A DNA stretch of 64,000 nucleotides from Phytohabitans flavus (GCF_011764545.1 NZ_AP022870.1:8810001-8874000); one strand, 5' to 3'. Shown: positions 17,931-26,607, counted from the stretch's first letter. The notes: generated by a model not told the origin, from the sequence alone. Program-made: numbers and translations.

Positions 17931-18904
17931 GACGACCGCCCCGCCCTTCGGATGATCAGTACGTTGACGATGGCCACGATGACGATGAGGGCGAACAGCA
18001 TCCAGGCGATCGCGGCGCCGTACCCGAAGTTGTAGTTGGGGGCGAACGCGTTCTCGAACATGTACATCGTCATGGTTTGCGACTCGCGCAGTGACCCGCC
18101 TCGGATCGCGTTGGTACCGGCGTTGAACAGCAGCGGCTCGGTGAAGAGCTGGAGGCCGCCGATCGTGGAGATGATGACGCAGAAGATGATCGTCGGCCGG
18201 AGCAGCGGCACGGTGATCGACCAGAACTGCCGGGACGGGCGGGCGCCGTCGATCGCCGCCGACTCGTACAGGTCACGCGGGATGGCCTGCATCGCGGCCA
18301 GGAAGATGAGCGCGTTGTAGCCCGTCCAACGCCAGTCGACCATCGTGGAGATGGCGATCCACGAGCCGAGCTTGCTGGCGTTCCAGTCGATCGGGCCGGC
18401 GCCGACAAGACCAATTGCCCAGTTGATGAGGCCGAAGTCGCGGCTGAACAGCTGGCCGAAGACGATCGCCACCGCGGCGGTCGAGGTGATGTTCGGGATC
18501 AGCACGCCCATCCGGAAGAACGTGCGGGCGCGGATCTGGCGGTTGAGCATGTTGGCCAGCCAGAGTGCGAGCAGGATCTGCGGCACGGTCGAGATGACGA
18601 AGATGCCGAGCGTGTTGTACACCGAGTTCCAGAAGTCGCTGTCGCTCATCAGCGCGCTGTAGTTCGCCAGCCCCACGAAGGGGTGGTCCTCGGCGAGCAG
18701 ATCCCACTCGTGCAGCGAGACCCAGAGCGTGAACACCAGCGGGTACACCCCGAACACCGCGAAGAGCACGAAGAACGGCGCGATGTACAGGTACGGCGAG
18801 TACTTCATGTCGAGGCGGCTCAGCAGCAGCCGGCGGGGTGACCCGGGACGCCGGCGGGTGGCCGGCGTCCCGGGCTCGGTACGGACCTCAAGGCTGGTAG
18901 CCAC
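17927..18904 (-). CDS. Carbohydrate ABC transporter permease (MalF-like)
   Basis: First membrane subunit of the sugar importer, 325 residues. A cytoplasmic basic N-terminus is followed by six helices. The EAA loop reads DLYESAAIDGARPSRQFWSITVPLLRPT. GTG 18904 shares one base with the stop of the binding-protein gene. It resembles cellobiose/oligosaccharide permeases of actinobacteria. No ATPase gene is in the cluster, so a shared MsiK-type ATPase elsewhere is expected. Confidence 0.92.
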   Translation of the reverse strand: MATSLEVRTEPGTPATRRRPGSPRRLLLSRLDMKYSPYLYIAPFFVLFAVFGVYPLVFTLWVSLHEWDLLAEDHPFVGLANYSALMSDSDFWNSVYNTLGIFVISTVPQILLALWLANMLNRQIRARTFFRMGVLIPNITSTAAVAIVFGQLFSRDFGLINWAIGLVGAGPIDWNASKLGSWIAISTMVDWRWTGYNALIFLAAMQAIPRDLYESAAIDGARPSRQFWSITVPLLRPTIIFCVIISTIGGLQLFTEPLLFNAGTNAIRGGSLRESQTMTMYMFENAFAPNYNFGYGAAIAWMLFALIVIVAIVNVLIIRRAGRSS

Positions 18905-20214
18905 TATTTATCAGCGGCCTTCTTGGCGTTGTTCACGGCGTCGGTCCACCCGTCTGTGGGACTGCGTTGACCGAGTTCCACCGTGCGCACCGCGTTCTCC
19001 ACCTCCGTCCGTACTGCCTGGTTCTTCGGTCCCATGTAGACCGGCTTGAGGCTCTTCGCACCGGACCCGAAGATCTGTCCGGTGGGCGCCCCGCTGAAGT
19101 ACGCACTGGTAGCACCGGTGATGGCCGGGTCGTCGAGCGCCTGCGGCGAGGAGGGCAGCGGGCCCTTCGCCTTGAACGCGCCGATCTGGCCCTGCGGGCT
19201 GGTCAGGAACTTAACCAGCTCGATCGCCTCGGCCTGGTGCTTGCTCTGCTTGGGTACGGCGAGGAACGAACCGCCCCAGTTGCCGCCGCTGCCGGGGACG
19301 GTGGCGATGTCCCACTTGCCGGAGGCGCCCGCGCCCGCGTTCCCCTCGATGACGCCGGTCATCCAGGCCGGGCAGGCGATGGTGGCGAACTTGGCCTGCT
19401 TGAACGCGGCCACCCAGTCGTCGGACCAGGCCTGGTACTTGCCGGTCAGGCCCGAGTCGATGATGTCCATCGTGGTGTCCCACGCCTGCTTGACTGCCGG
19501 GTTGCTGTCCACCACAAGGTTGTTGCTGGTGTCGTAGTAGTGGTAGCCGCCGGCGGCGCCGCCGTACTGGAGCACGATCGTGTTGAACGTGTTGGTGGCG
19601 GCGTCGAGGAAGGCCGCACCGGTGTTCTTCGCCTTGAACTGCTCGCCGACCTTGATGTACTCCTGCCAGGTGGGCCAGAGCTTGCCGACGGCGTCCCGCT
19701 CGGTGGGCAGGCCGGCCTTCTCGAAGAGGTCCTTGCGGTAGCACATCGCCATGCCACCGACGTCGGTGCCGAGGCCGACAAGTTGCTTGCCGTCAGCCGT
19801 TAGCCCCTGGCTCCACTTCCACTCCATGAAGTTGCCCTTGAGGTCGGCCGCGCCGTGGTCGAGCAGGTTGACGAAGTTGCCCGGGTTCGCCTTGTACTCG
19901 ACGAGCAGGCCCTCCTCGATCGCCACGATGTCGCCGGCGCCCTTGCCCGCCGCGAGCCACTGGGTGAGCTTCGGCGAGTACTCGTCGAGGTTGCTGCCGG
20001 TGCCCCGCTCGACGATCTTTACGTTGGGGTGGCTCGCCTCGTACTGCTTGTAGAGCTCGTCGTATCCGAACTGCCCGAAGACGTCGACCGTCAGCGTGAT
20101 CGGCCCGTCTCCGCTGCCGCTGTCTCCATCGTCGCCGCCGCAGGCGGCCAGCAAGGTCGCCGTGGTTACGGCGACAGCCACGGCGGCAAGCCGACCGCGG
20201 GAATTGACGTGCAT
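18904..20214 (-). CDS. Sugar ABC transporter substrate-binding lipoprotein
   Basis: 436-residue extracytoplasmic binding protein. Signal peptide with lipobox LLAAC (Cys around residue 25) followed by the acidic linker GGDDGDSGSGDG, then a type I sugar-binding fold (DIVAIEEGLLVEYKANPG; WMTGVIEGNAG; AIELVKFLTSPQGQIG). It is the first gene of the operon leading to two permeases and the LacI repressor. The promoter carries TTGACA at 20290-20285 and operators on either side. Cellobiose or another beta-oligosaccharide is a guess based on resemblance of the operators to CebR boxes. Confidence 0.93.
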   Translation of the reverse strand: MHVNSRGRLAAVAVAVTTATLLAACGGDDGDSGSGDGPITLTVDVFGQFGYDELYKQYEASHPNVKIVERGTGSNLDEYSPKLTQWLAAGKGAGDIVAIEEGLLVEYKANPGNFVNLLDHGAADLKGNFMEWKWSQGLTADGKQLVGLGTDVGGMAMCYRKDLFEKAGLPTERDAVGKLWPTWQEYIKVGEQFKAKNTGAAFLDAATNTFNTIVLQYGGAAGGYHYYDTSNNLVVDSNPAVKQAWDTTMDIIDSGLTGKYQAWSDDWVAAFKQAKFATIACPAWMTGVIEGNAGAGASGKWDIATVPGSGGNWGGSFLAVPKQSKHQAEAIELVKFLTSPQGQIGAFKAKGPLPSSPQALDDPAITGATSAYFSGAPTGQIFGSGAKSLKPVYMGPKNQAVRTEVENAVRTVELGQRSPTDGWTDAVNNAKKAADK

Positions 20215-20240
20215 GGGTGCCCCTCTCGCGTCGCGCTGAG

Positions 20241-20254
20241 TGAGAGCGCTCTCA
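20241..20254. promoter_or_regulatory. LacI-type operator O1
   Basis: TGAGAGCGCTCTCA is a perfect 14-bp palindrome 27 bp upstream of the binding-protein ATG. It lies downstream of the predicted start of transcription, so a bound repressor would block elongation or initiation. The centre GAGCGCTC matches the known CebR operator class. Confidence 0.8.
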
Positions 20255-20284
20255 CACGAGGAGAGTCGTGGTTGATGTCGAGCT

Positions 20285-20302
20285 TGTCAAGAGAGCGCTC
20301 TC
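20285..20302 (-). promoter_or_regulatory. -35 TTGACA with adjoining LacI-type operator O2
   Basis: On the minus strand TTGACA (20290-20285) directly follows the 12-bp palindrome GAGAGCGCTCTC (20302-20291). The -10 about 17 bp on reads GACTCT, a weak match. Together with O1 this brackets the promoter of the sugar operon. O2 lacks the outer T/A pair of O1. Confidence 0.6.
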
Positions 20303-20334
20303 AAGATGTTACGGAACGAGACTCGGGGCGCCTG

Positions 20335-20348
20335 TGAGAGCGCTCCCA
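20335..20348. promoter_or_regulatory. LacI-type operator O3, next to the mocR-like gene
   Basis: TGAGAGCGCTCCCA differs from the perfect O1 palindrome at one position. It lies 32 bp upstream of the divergent MocR-type gene at 20381, so the sugar repressor may also touch that promoter or form a DNA loop with O1 and O2. Confidence 0.65.
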
Positions 20349-20380
20349 CGGCGAGTGCCAAGTACGGCTAGGCTGCGGGC

Positions 20381-21829
20381 GTGGACATCCACGTCAGTCT
20401 CACCGGACGGCGTGACCTAGCGGCCGGCATCTACCGCCAGCTGCTGGACGCGATCCTGGACGGGCGGCTGCGCTCGGGGGAGCGGCTGCCGCCTACCCGC
20501 GAGCTCGCCCAGCGGCTGGAGGTCTCGCGCAACACGGTCGCGGTCGCGTACGAGCGGCTGACCGCTGAGGGCTTCCTGGTCACCCGGGTCGGCGCCGGCA
20601 CGTACGTGTCGGCCGAGCCGCTCGGCCGGCTCCGCTCCCGGGCCGCGCCCGCCGGCTCCGACGTGCTGCCCCGGGCGGTGTGGCGCACGTTGGCCGTGCC
20701 CACGCTCAACGGGTCCACTGTGGAATACGACTTCGCGGTCGGCGTACCGGACGGCCGCTTCTTCCCGATCGAGACCTGGCGCCGGCTTGTCGCCCGCGAG
20801 TTGCGCGCATCCGCGGTCCGCTCGGCCAGGTACGGCGACCCGCGCGGCGACGCCGACCTGCGCGCCGCGATCGCCCGCCACATCGGGGTGTCCCGATCGG
20901 TACGGGCGGGCGCGGACGACGTACTGGTGACGCACGGCGCCCAGCAGGCCCTCGACCTGATCGGCCGGGTGCTCATCCAGCCGGGCAACACTGTCGCGGT
21001 GGAGGAGCCGGGGTACTGGCCGGCGCGGCTGCTCTTCCAGTCGCTCGGCGCGCGCGTCGTGGGCGTACCGGTGGACGCCGAGGGCATCGACGTCTCCGCG
21101 ATCCCGGCCGCGGCCCGGCTCGTCTACGTCACGCCGTCGCACCAGTTTCCGATGGGTACGCCGCTCTCGCTCGCCCGCCGCGCGGCGCTGCTCGCCTGGG
21201 CCGAGCGGCGGGACGCGGTGGTGATCGAGGACGACTACGACAGCGAGTTCCGTTTCGAGGACCGGCCGCTGGAGCCGTTGCAGAGCCTGGATCGCGGTGG
21301 CCGCGTGGTGTACGTCGGGTCGTTCAGCAAGACGCTCCTGCCCATGCTGCGCCTCGGCTTCCTTGTCGCGCCCGCCTCGCTACAGCCCGCGCTGGCCAAC
21401 GCCAAGCTGCTCAGCGACTGGCACAGCGACCTGCCGACCCAGGCCGCGCTGGCGCGGTTCATCGACGAAGGGCTGCTGGCCCGGCACGTGCGCAAGGCCA
21501 GCCGCCTGTACGCCGAGCGGCACGCCCTGATCGTCACGACGCTGAAGCGGGACTTCACGCCGTGGCTGCGGCTCGTGCCGTCCGCGGCCGGCCTGCACCT
21601 GTGCGCGCTGTCCACAGTGGAGCTAGGGCCGGTGGTGGCCGCGGCGCGCTCGGCCGGCGTGGCCGTACAGGCGCTGCGCGACTACCACCTCGGGAAGCCG
21701 GAGCGGCACGGGCTCGTCATCGGGTACGGCGCGATCCCGACCGAGCGGATCGGTGAAGGGCTGCGCCGCCTGCGGGCTATCCTTGCCAGTCGCGAACGGC
21801 CGCGCGGAGGCGGCCGACGGCCTCACTGA
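20381..21829 (+). CDS. MocR/PdxR-type transcriptional regulator (GntR domain plus aminotransferase fold)
   Basis: 482-residue regulator starting at GTG 20381. The GntR winged helix (residues 15-80: LPPTRELAQRLEVSRNTVAVAYERL) is joined to a fold-type I aminotransferase domain that binds pyridoxal phosphate. The PLP lysine is in YVGSFSKTLLPMLRLGFL, with EDDYDSEFRF upstream. Such proteins often control PLP synthesis or amino acid metabolism genes, but no pdx gene is adjacent. Its 3' end overlaps the convergent gene at 21777 by 53 bp. Confidence 0.92.
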   Translation: MDIHVSLTGRRDLAAGIYRQLLDAILDGRLRSGERLPPTRELAQRLEVSRNTVAVAYERLTAEGFLVTRVGAGTYVSAEPLGRLRSRAAPAGSDVLPRAVWRTLAVPTLNGSTVEYDFAVGVPDGRFFPIETWRRLVARELRASAVRSARYGDPRGDADLRAAIARHIGVSRSVRAGADDVLVTHGAQQALDLIGRVLIQPGNTVAVEEPGYWPARLLFQSLGARVVGVPVDAEGIDVSAIPAAARLVYVTPSHQFPMGTPLSLARRAALLAWAERRDAVVIEDDYDSEFRFEDRPLEPLQSLDRGGRVVYVGSFSKTLLPMLRLGFLVAPASLQPALANAKLLSDWHSDLPTQAALARFIDEGLLARHVRKASRLYAERHALIVTTLKRDFTPWLRLVPSAAGLHLCALSTVELGPVVAAARSAGVAVQALRDYHLGKPERHGLVIGYGAIPTERIGEGLRRLRAILASRERPRGGGRRPH

Positions 21830-22118
21830 GCTCCACATCGGACGCGCTGCGGACCGCCAGCTCGTCGAGGTAGGCCTCCAGGACCAGCTTCTTCGGCTTG
21901 TCGGAGCAGAGCTCAGCTTTGATCACGTCGATCTGGTCGGCCACGCTCCGCGGGTGCGCCAGGTGGCGGCGGCGCTCCTCGAAGGCCTGGTCGAGCGTGA
22001 ACATCGCGGCACCCACCGCCTCGCGGGGTGTCGCGGGGTCGCGGCGCAGGCGGTTGGCCAGCACGTCGAGCAGCAGGCCACCGGCGAGGAACGCGAGCTC
22101 GAACTTCTCCTTAGCCAC
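21777..22118 (-). CDS. Hypothetical helical protein
   Basis: 113-residue soluble protein that I do not recognise. GTG 22118 was chosen because AGGAGG lies 8 nt upstream; longer frames without such a site were discarded. The sequence is alpha-helical and charged (KEKFELAFLAGGLLLDVLANRLRR; SDVELSEAVGRLRAAVRDWQG). The gene overlaps the convergent mocR-like gene by 53 bp at its 3' end. Confidence 0.7.
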   Translation of the reverse strand: MAKEKFELAFLAGGLLLDVLANRLRRDPATPREAVGAAMFTLDQAFEERRRHLAHPRSVADQIDVIKAELCSDKPKKLVLEAYLDELAVRSASDVELSEAVGRLRAAVRDWQG

Positions 22119-22186
22119 CCGCGGCCTCCTATATAGAGGGTCGTAATCACAAAGGGTCGGCGCGCGGGTACCTTCTGTCAAGGCGG

Positions 22187-23032
22187 TCAGCCCAGAGCTT
22201 GCATCATCGGGACGAACCACCGTCGGCGGTCACCGGGGAGCGTTCCGCCGTACGCCATGACCACGGTCGAGGTGCGCGGCTCAAGGCCCCGCTCCACCGC
22301 CCAGCCGTGCAGCTCCGGGTGCCTGTCGTCGAGGTCGAGCCGGATCGGACCCTCGACTCCCGCGGCCAGGTCGGCGATCAAGGCGCGGGCGTCCTGCGGC
22401 GTCTCGGCCACCACCGGCCCGATCACGGTGTTGTCGTGGTTTGGCCACATGGCGCCGTACCCGATGATGGCGCCCTGGACCTCGACGGCGCGCACCTCGG
22501 TCGCGAAGGCCGGGAGGCGGTCGATGAGGATCTTGCGGTCCGCGCCGTTGACCTCGGTGTCGAGCCGGTGGATCGCGCCGAGGTCGGCTGGCGTTGCCAG
22601 GCGGGAGGCCCGCTCGCCGGCGCCCGCTTCGGGCCTCCGGCGGTCGTCGCCGGCGCCCGTGAAGTGCCCTATGTGGGTGAATGTCCGTCCGACGGTGACG
22701 AAGCCGAGACGCTCGTAGAGCGGGCGGCCGTACTCGGTGGCGTTGAGGAAGACGGTCGAGCCGCCGGCCTCGGCGATCGCGTGGGCCATCAGCGCCCCGC
22801 CGATGCCCCGCCGCTCGTGGTGCCGGGCGACGAGCACCATGCTGATCGAGGCGAGGTCGCCGTACCTGGTCAGGATCGTGGTGGCGATGACCGCGCCGCC
22901 GTCGTCGCGCACCCCGTAGACCGTGCCGACATCGAAGAGCAGGCGCCACTTGTGCCGCTCTGGTGGCCAGTCCCGATCCTGCGCGAGGGCGAGGCAGCTG
23001 TCCAGGTCATCAGTGGTGAGCCGGTCGATCAC
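22187..23032 (-). CDS. Tandem GNAT-fold acetyltransferase
   Basis: 281-residue protein with two GNAT-like halves. The N-terminal half carries the acetyl-CoA loop VLVARHHERRGIGGALMAHA (residues about 77-96) and the second half (AIIGYGAMWPNHDNTVIGPVVAETPQDA onward) has lost the clear CoA motif, as in other tandem N-acetyltransferases. GTG 23032 has AGGA upstream; an in-frame TTG at 23068 is less likely. Substrate unknown. Confidence 0.87.
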   Translation of the reverse strand: MIDRLTTDDLDSCLALAQDRDWPPERHKWRLLFDVGTVYGVRDDGGAVIATTILTRYGDLASISMVLVARHHERRGIGGALMAHAIAEAGGSTVFLNATEYGRPLYERLGFVTVGRTFTHIGHFTGAGDDRRRPEAGAGERASRLATPADLGAIHRLDTEVNGADRKILIDRLPAFATEVRAVEVQGAIIGYGAMWPNHDNTVIGPVVAETPQDARALIADLAAGVEGPIRLDLDDRHPELHGWAVERGLEPRTSTVVMAYGGTLPGDRRRWFVPMMQALG

Positions 23033-23121
23033 GCACCGATCCTGGTGGGCGCCCTGCGCCTGCGGCAACTAGTTTGCGGCGTAGCTTCTGTTCAGAAGCA
23101 CGGTGGGAGGTGGAGGCGTAG

Positions 23122-23262
23122 GTGGAGTGGGAGTTCGCCGGCCTTCTGATCGCCGCCTCGTGCTGCCTCTGGGCCACGGCGGCGGTGGCGCTCGGGCTGG
23201 TCCTGGTCTGGTGGCGCCGTCGTGGCCACCGGGCTGACGACTCGGATCACTCTCCAACGTAG
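23122..23262 (+). CDS. Small single-pass membrane protein
   Basis: 46-residue protein with start GTG 23122 and a good ribosome binding site (GGAGG, 5-nt spacer). Residues 5-31 form one hydrophobic helix (FAGLLIAASCCLWATAAVALG), followed by WWRRRGHR, a positive-inside stop, and a polar acidic tail. A 14-nt palindrome (CTTCTG-TT-CAGAAG, 23085-23098) lies between it and the divergent acetyltransferase. Its end overlaps the convergent PP2C-like gene by 16 bp. Function unknown. Confidence 0.6.
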   Translation: MEWEFAGLLIAASCCLWATAAVALGLVLVWWRRRGHRADDSDHSPT

Positions 23263-24038
23263 ACAGCGGTGGCGTCGTCACTCGCCTTGTTGCGCGGCCA
23301 CCGGGTGCCGGCGGGATCGGTGGCCTCGGCCGCGCGCACCCGCTCGATCAGCTCCGTCGGGCCGCGCGACGCCAGCAGGTCGAGCACGCCTGGCCAGTCC
23401 AGCTGGCCGAACGGTGCCACGATCCGGGCCGCGCCGTCGGAGAGCACGGCGAGCCGGCGTACGCCGGTCAGCTCCCCGGTGACCGCGTGGGCGGCGGCGG
23501 CCGGGTCCGCCGCGGCTACCCAGAAGCCGCCCGGCCGGTTGCGGTGGGCAAGCTCGGCGTGCTTCATCCGCAGGAGGGCGGCACGCTTCTCCGCCGAGCC
23601 GATCGGGTAGCGGTCGGCCGCGTGGCGCTCGGCCGTGGCGGTGGCCTCGATCCGGCCGTCGGTCAGCACATGTAGCTCGCTTGTGGTGTCCGCGAGCACG
23701 GTGACGTCGCCGAGGATCAGGTACTCGACCGCGCTCTGGCCGAACCGGACGATCGCCACCGTGGCCGAGGGCGTGGCCGGGTGGCTCAGGTCACACTCCG
23801 GGTGGCGGGCGGCGGTCCGCTCGATCGCGCCGGCGAGCACGGTCTGGAGGGGCGGGTCGGGGTCGGCGGCGATCGCGGCGCCGAGGCTCGCCACGTACCA
23901 GGAGACACCGTGGCGGCAGCCGGTATCCGTGCGCGCGGTCTGTCCGTCCAGGACGACCGCGAGACGCTGGGTCGCGAGCGCCCAGTCCTCGTTGGCTGCG
24001 GCCAGGTCGGCGGGGTAGCTCGCGGTCGAGACGCGCAA
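23247..24038 (-). CDS. PP2C-like protein phosphatase domain protein
   Basis: 263-residue protein with PP2C features: ANEDWALATQRLAVVLDG near the N-terminus (first metal Asp), VEYLILGDVTVL, LAVLSDGAARIV and NKASDDATAVYV at the C-terminus. Some family positions differ, so catalytic activity is not certain. The start appears to be TTG 24038; no better codon is in frame. Soluble, no membrane segment. The tRNA gene lies just upstream on the same strand. Confidence 0.82.
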   Translation of the reverse strand: MRVSTASYPADLAAANEDWALATQRLAVVLDGQTARTDTGCRHGVSWYVASLGAAIAADPDPPLQTVLAGAIERTAARHPECDLSHPATPSATVAIVRFGQSAVEYLILGDVTVLADTTSELHVLTDGRIEATATAERHAADRYPIGSAEKRAALLRMKHAELAHRNRPGGFWVAAADPAAAAHAVTGELTGVRRLAVLSDGAARIVAPFGQLDWPGVLDLLASRGPTELIERVRAAEATDPAGTRWPRNKASDDATAVYVGE

Positions 24039-24082
24039 TGGGCACCGTCAAAATGTGAATAAGATTCGGGTTGGGCTTGGGG

Positions 24083-24155
24083 CGCGCTCGGCAGGATTCG
24101 AACCTGCGACCAACTGCTTAGAAGGCAGCTGCTCTATCCGCTGAGCTACGAGCGC
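24083..24155 (-). tRNA. tRNA-Arg (anticodon UCU)
   Basis: A 73-nt cloverleaf: acceptor GCGCTCG/CGAGCGC, D arm GCTC/GAGC, anticodon stem GCTGC/GCAGT with loop CTTCTAA (anticodon TCT) and T arm GCAGG-TTCGAAT-CCTGC. The discriminator is G and CCA is not encoded. It reads the rare AGA codon. No integrase or duplicated tRNA end lies nearby, so it is not marked as an attachment site. Confidence 0.96.
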
Positions 24156-24273
24156 ACGACGCCGTGACGGCAACACTGGCCAGCACATACTAGGTTTCCA
24201 GGTGCGCGGCTGACGAGCACCGGCTTTACGGCCGATGGTGGTGTCGGACCCTCAGCCAACACTCAGCCGTCCC

Positions 24274-25257
24274 TCAGACGGGCTCGGCGGCGCTACCTGC
24301 CTCGTTGATCCGCGAGGGTCGCTCGATGTAGGCGTCCATCCAGCGCTCCACCTCGTCGAACAGCCGCGCACGTGCCGTCGGTCCGGAGAGCGTGAGGTCG
24401 TGCATCCCGCCGTCGATCCGGACCACGGTGACGTGCGGGCCGAGGCCGGGCGCCCAGCGCACCATGTGTTCCACGTCGAGGACCGCGTCGGCCAGGGCGG
24501 CCGACTCGTGCCAGGTCGAGCCGCGGAAGCTCCGCACCGAGCAGGCCAGCAGTACCGGTGCGGTGATGGTCAGGCCGGCCCGCAGCCGTACCTGCGCTTC
24601 GCGGATCGCGGCCAGCCATCCGGCCCGCACGGGGAAGCCGAGCAGTGGCTTCCACGCCAGGTCGTAGGTCCACTCGCCGCGCTGCTCGACGTGGAGCGTT
24701 TGACCGTACACGTGAGAAACGGCGAGTGGGACGATCCGCCGCGGGCGTGCGCGGCCGACGCGCGCGACTGCGGCCGCGATCGGTCTGCGCATCACCCACC
24801 GCGCGTTGAAGTCGAAGAACGGGCTGTTGAGGAAGAGCCCGTCGACGATCCCTCGGTGGCGGCGGTCGTGGCTCCACAGCGACGTGATCAGGCCGCCGGT
24901 GGAGTGGCCGTTGACGAGCAGCGTGCCGTGGCCGTCTTCCTCGCGGATGATGGCGGCCGCCGCGTCCAACTCCGGGTAGTAGTCGGTGAGGCTGCGGCAG
25001 AAGTTCGGCGTCTGGTGGGGGAGGAGGCTGCGCCCGTACTTGCGGAGGTCGAGCGCGTAGAAGTCCCAGCCGCGGTCGGTGTAGAAGTCCGCCAGGTGGG
25101 TCTGGAAGAAGTAGTCGACGAACCCGTGCACGTACAGAACCGCGCGCCCGGTGGGCGCCTGCGCGCGGCGGGAGACCAGCGTCGCGACGACCGGGCCTTC
25201 GTCGTCTTGGCCGAGGTCAATGACCCTGCTCTGGTACGGCGTGCCGAGAACGTCCAC
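24274..25257 (-). CDS. Alpha/beta hydrolase (serine esterase/lysophospholipase-like)
   Basis: 327-residue hydrolase. Oxyanion region LYVHGFVDYFF, nucleophile elbow NGHSTGG, catalytic His in IDGGMHDLTLS near the C-terminus, with Asp in the preceding AALADAVLDVEHM region. GTG 25257 is preceded by GGGAG at 8 nt; ATG 25272 is an alternative start. No signal peptide. It belongs to the lysophospholipase/monoacylglycerol lipase-like group; real substrate unknown. Confidence 0.87.
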   Translation of the reverse strand: MDVLGTPYQSRVIDLGQDDEGPVVATLVSRRAQAPTGRAVLYVHGFVDYFFQTHLADFYTDRGWDFYALDLRKYGRSLLPHQTPNFCRSLTDYYPELDAAAAIIREEDGHGTLLVNGHSTGGLITSLWSHDRRHRGIVDGLFLNSPFFDFNARWVMRRPIAAAVARVGRARPRRIVPLAVSHVYGQTLHVEQRGEWTYDLAWKPLLGFPVRAGWLAAIREAQVRLRAGLTITAPVLLACSVRSFRGSTWHESAALADAVLDVEHMVRWAPGLGPHVTVVRIDGGMHDLTLSGPTARARLFDEVERWMDAYIERPSRINEAGSAAEPV

Positions 25258-25455
25258 TATCCCGTCTCCCATCTCGGGAACGGTACGCCATGGTCGCGCA
25301 TAGCACATCCACGCTTGATCAGGGTGTTTTCCACAGGGCGGTCCTTTGTCCACAGCCTGCGGTCACCTGCTGGCGCGGCTCCGTCGTGCGGGGTGAGGCT
25401 GTGGCACGAGTCGACTCGCACCACAAGCCCTTCGGACCCCTGTGGGGGAGACGCG

Positions 25456-26328
25456 ATGTTTGACACGTATCTCACGATTATCGGCAATGTAATGACTGCA
25501 CCTGAGTGGCGCCGTACCAGCCAGAGCCGTGCTTTGGTCGCCAACTTCAAGGTCGCCTCGACCGCGCGCCGCCTCCACAAGGAGTCGGGGCAGTGGGTCG
25601 ACGGCCACAGCCTGCGCGTGCGGGTGAGCTGCTGGCGCAGGCTCGCCGAGGGCGTCGCCTCCAGCGTGATGGTGGGCGATCCCGTGGTGGTGGTCGGTCG
25701 CCTCTACACGCGTGACTGGACCGACACCGAGGGCAACGCGCGCGTGGCGTACGAGATGGAGGCGGTCGCCGTCGGCCACGACCTGTCCCGTGGCCGGGCC
25801 CGCTTCGCGCGCAGCCGTCCCGCGGCGGCCACCAGTGCGGTCGAGGACGAGGAGGCGGAAGGCCGCGTGCGCGGCGAGGCGACCGAGCTGGTGCCGGCAA
25901 GCGAGGCGCCCACGCGGCACGGTGACCACCCGTTCGACGACATGCCGGATCCCGATTTCGGCGCCGTCCCGGTCTCGCCCGCCCCGGCGTATGACCCGCT
26001 GGCGGCGATACGTGGCGGCCACGAGTTCGACGACGAGCTCGACTCGATCGCGCTCGCCGCCGCGCTCGCCACTGAGGCGGATGACGGCGACACCGACGGT
26101 GAAACGGACGACGCCGACGACCTGGACGAGGCAGACGAGGGCGGCGACTCGACGGCAGACGGCTTGAGCGTCGACATGCTCCCGGGCGACGGTGCCGAGC
26201 CGGACCTGGGTGTGCCAGGGCCGGGCGATGGCCTGACCGAGCCGGGCGGCGGCTTGTCCGAGACGGGGGCGTCCGGCGGTTCGGCTCGCGGCCGCCGTGG
26301 CCGGAGCCGTACGCCGGTGCCGGCCTAA
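25456..26328 (+). CDS. ssb: Single-stranded DNA-binding protein with long acidic tail
   Basis: 290-residue protein. The OB-fold occupies residues 1-115 (MFDTYLTIIGNVMTAPEWRR; VGDPVVVVGRLYTRDW). A long low-complexity acidic tail follows (for example DDGDTDGETDDADDLDEADE) and ends in a basic GRRGRSRTPVPA. The usual DDDxPF SSB tip is absent, so it is probably a paralogue of the replicative SSB. ATG 25456 has GGGGGAG upstream. Two divergent promoters are expected with the hydrolase gene. Confidence 0.88.
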   Translation: MFDTYLTIIGNVMTAPEWRRTSQSRALVANFKVASTARRLHKESGQWVDGHSLRVRVSCWRRLAEGVASSVMVGDPVVVVGRLYTRDWTDTEGNARVAYEMEAVAVGHDLSRGRARFARSRPAAATSAVEDEEAEGRVRGEATELVPASEAPTRHGDHPFDDMPDPDFGAVPVSPAPAYDPLAAIRGGHEFDDELDSIALAAALATEADDGDTDGETDDADDLDEADEGGDSTADGLSVDMLPGDGAEPDLGVPGPGDGLTEPGGGLSETGASGGSARGRRGRSRTPVPA

Positions 26329-26378
26329 AAAACGACCGCCCTCGGGCTCGGCTGGCGACGAGCTTGCCCAGAGGGCGG
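26327..26378 (-). terminator. Rho-independent terminator on the minus strand
   Basis: On the minus strand a branched hairpin closed by CCGCCCTC/GAGGGCGG (26378-26371 with 26343-26336) is followed by TCG and six T (26332-26327). The T-run lies right at the SSB stop codon. On the plus strand no U-tract follows, so the element terminates a leftward transcript, yet no protein gene on that strand is visible up to 26738. The following features describe the rest of this 410-bp gap. Confidence 0.55.
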
Positions 26379-26411
26379 GTGGTGTCCAGGGCCGCCCCGA
26401 GCCCGGACGCC

Positions 26412-26452
26412 GCCGGCGGCGGTCCTCTGCCCTCCGTGGGGCCGCCGCCGGC
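26412..26452. repeat. GC-rich hairpin in the ssb-cobD gap
   Basis: GCCGGCGGCGG / CCGCCGCCGGC form a perfect 11-bp stem around a 19-nt loop. It is the second of four stacked hairpins in the gap. Confidence 0.6.
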
Positions 26453-26458
26453 ACCTAC

Positions 26459-26560
26459 GGCCTGCCTCCTGGATCGTCTGTGGCCGGCCAGACGACGACC
26501 AGGGGCACCGGGACGCCGCCTGGACCTCGTCTCGCTTCACCGAGATCCAGGAGGCAGGCC
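26459..26560. repeat. 102-bp element with perfect 17-bp inverted ends
   Basis: GGCCTGCCTCCTGGATC at 26459-26475 is matched exactly by its reverse complement at 26544-26560. The 68 bp between can fold into smaller stems (including the palindrome TGGCCGGCCA at 26481-26490). It could be the closing stem of a multi-branched RNA or a tiny MITE; no target-site duplication is visible. No coding function seen. Confidence 0.65.
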
Positions 26561-26607
26561 CCAGGACCGGCGGGGTGTTCGATCCGCCCATCGGCCTTCC
26601 CGTACCG

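Noticed and set aside
24083..24155. tRNA-Arg as an integration site of a mobile island
   Set aside because: No integrase, no repeated tRNA 3' end and normal neighbouring genes were found.
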